NCBI GenBank assembly: GCA_947088195.1
Contig: CAMUFS010000205.1
Coordinates: 1 to 5,869 of the forward strand
Direction of reading: 5' to 3'
DNA length: 5,869 nucleotides
Source of the DNA: an uncultured Clostridia bacterium
GTDB taxonomy: Bacteria; Bacillota; Clostridia; Lachnospirales; Lachnospiraceae
Shown: one piece after another, positions 5,332 through 5,869 of the stretch
Layout of the letters: each line of letters starts with the position of its first letter
Position numbering within the stretch: position 1 is the stretch's first letter
Notes under the pieces: model-generated
What the model was told of the DNA's origin: nothing
The model's database searches: none
What the model saw: the letters and a program-made list of their open reading frames with translations, nothing else
Made by a program: the position numbers and the translations under genes

Positions 5332-5869
5332 TTATACTTTTTCTGTCTCCCTAAAATATTTCTCCACTGTCCGCCGGTAACTCTGTCCAATCTTAAAAAT
5401 ATTCCCAGATTTCAAACGAACCTCACTAAGATTCTGTTTTATTTGTACTACATAATGCACATTTACCATAAAAGCTCTGTGTATGCGCAAAAAACCATAT
5501 CTCCTAAGATTCTGCTCTTCCTCCTCCATCGTTTTTCGCTGGCGGTAATCTTTTCCAGATAACGTATTGTATACTAGATAGTTTCTATCACTCTGGATAC
5601 TCTCAATCTCTGTAATAGAAACCCGCTCTATCATTCCATTTTTATCTGATAGATTAAGATAAAGCCTTTTATAATACTTTTCTTGTATTCTTTTTAGAGC
5701 ACGAGATAACTCAGCTCTCATACGCTCTATGCTTCCCTTTCTCACAAAATATACTGGCTCATAATGAAAGCTCTGAAATACCAGCTCCTCCTTTGAAGAA
5801 AAGAAAATCAGCTTACACTCATGCTCCATCTCGGATAGACATTCTGCCGCCGCAAAGCCATCCATCATA
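5332..5869 (-). CDS. LytTR-family response regulator (AgrA-like; 5' part outside window)
   Basis: About 178 codons of the C-terminal part are visible, ending in TAA (5332-5334). Numbering from the first in-window methionine, residues 1-60 are the second half of a receiver domain: MMDGFAAAE is the loop just after the missing phosphoacceptor aspartate, SS (24-25) the switch serine, and YFVRKGS (40-46) the strand with the conserved lysine K44, followed by glycine instead of the usual proline. Residues about 68-172 are a LytTR DNA-binding domain, with IESIQSDRNYL (88-98) and the family pattern FLRIHRAFMVNVHYV (126-140). The in-window ATG codons are internal, since the receiver needs about 50 more residues upstream. 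LytTR regulators bind pairs of short direct repeats and often control peptide-signalling, bacteriocin or transporter genes. As first visible gene of the operon it likely partners the downstream kinase. Its promoter and binding sites are outside the window. Confidence 0.92.
   Translation of the reverse strand, partial: MMDGFAAAECLSEMEHECKLIFFSSKEELVFQSFHYEPVYFVRKGSIERMRAELSRALKRIQEKYYKRLYLNLSDKNGMIERVSITEIESIQSDRNYLVYNTLSGKDYRQRKTMEEEEQNLRRYGFLRIHRAFMVNVHYVVQIKQNLSEVRLKSGNIFKIGQSYRRTVEKYFRETEKV

Noticed and set aside
5332..5868. In-window ATG at 5866-5868 as true start of the response regulator
   Set aside because: The methionines fall after the phosphoacceptor position of the receiver domain, so the gene must begin outside the window.

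Overview
The window looks like chromosomal DNA from a low-to-moderate GC gut-type Firmicute, most likely a member of the Lachnospiraceae. This is inferred from the gene families (AgrC/AgrA-type signalling pair, WalJ/YycJ-like hydrolase, signal-less pectinesterase), from AT-rich intergenic DNA with AAAGGAG-type ribosome binding sites, and from a GC-rich dispersed-looking repeat. No species can be named from the sequence alone. All seven genes I accept lie on the minus strand, so transcription runs from high to low coordinates.

Upstream block (5869 down to 2711). A LytTR-type response regulator, cut by the window edge, is followed 42 bases later by a GHKL (AgrC-like) histidine kinase with only one membrane segment. 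The kinase stop overlaps the start of an ABC exporter half-transporter (ATGA overlap). This is a compact regulator-kinase-transporter operon, in which the regulator probably controls the transporter and perhaps its own operon. The kinase has almost no sensory domain and the transporter has an unusual ABC signature (LSAGF). No peptide gene or AgrB-like processing gene is present here.

The junction at 2602-2710 holds a T-rich, weakly supported terminator for that operon, overlapping a good sigma-A type promoter (-10 TATAAT, 17-base spacer) for the next unit.

Downstream block (2601 down to 1). A pectinesterase without a signal peptide is followed after 44 bases by a small Dabb (stress-responsive alpha/beta barrel) protein. 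Then come 231 non-coding bases holding a GC-rich, palindrome-rich repeat-like element, a WalJ/YycJ-like metallo-beta-lactamase-fold hydrolase, and the first 67 codons of an ACT-domain protein of the UPF0237 type. No clear terminator separates these four genes, so read-through from the pectinesterase promoter is possible. The repeat element lies directly in front of the hydrolase start, which lacks a convincing Shine-Dalgarno sequence.

I see no tRNA, rRNA, CRISPR array, transposase or phage gene.
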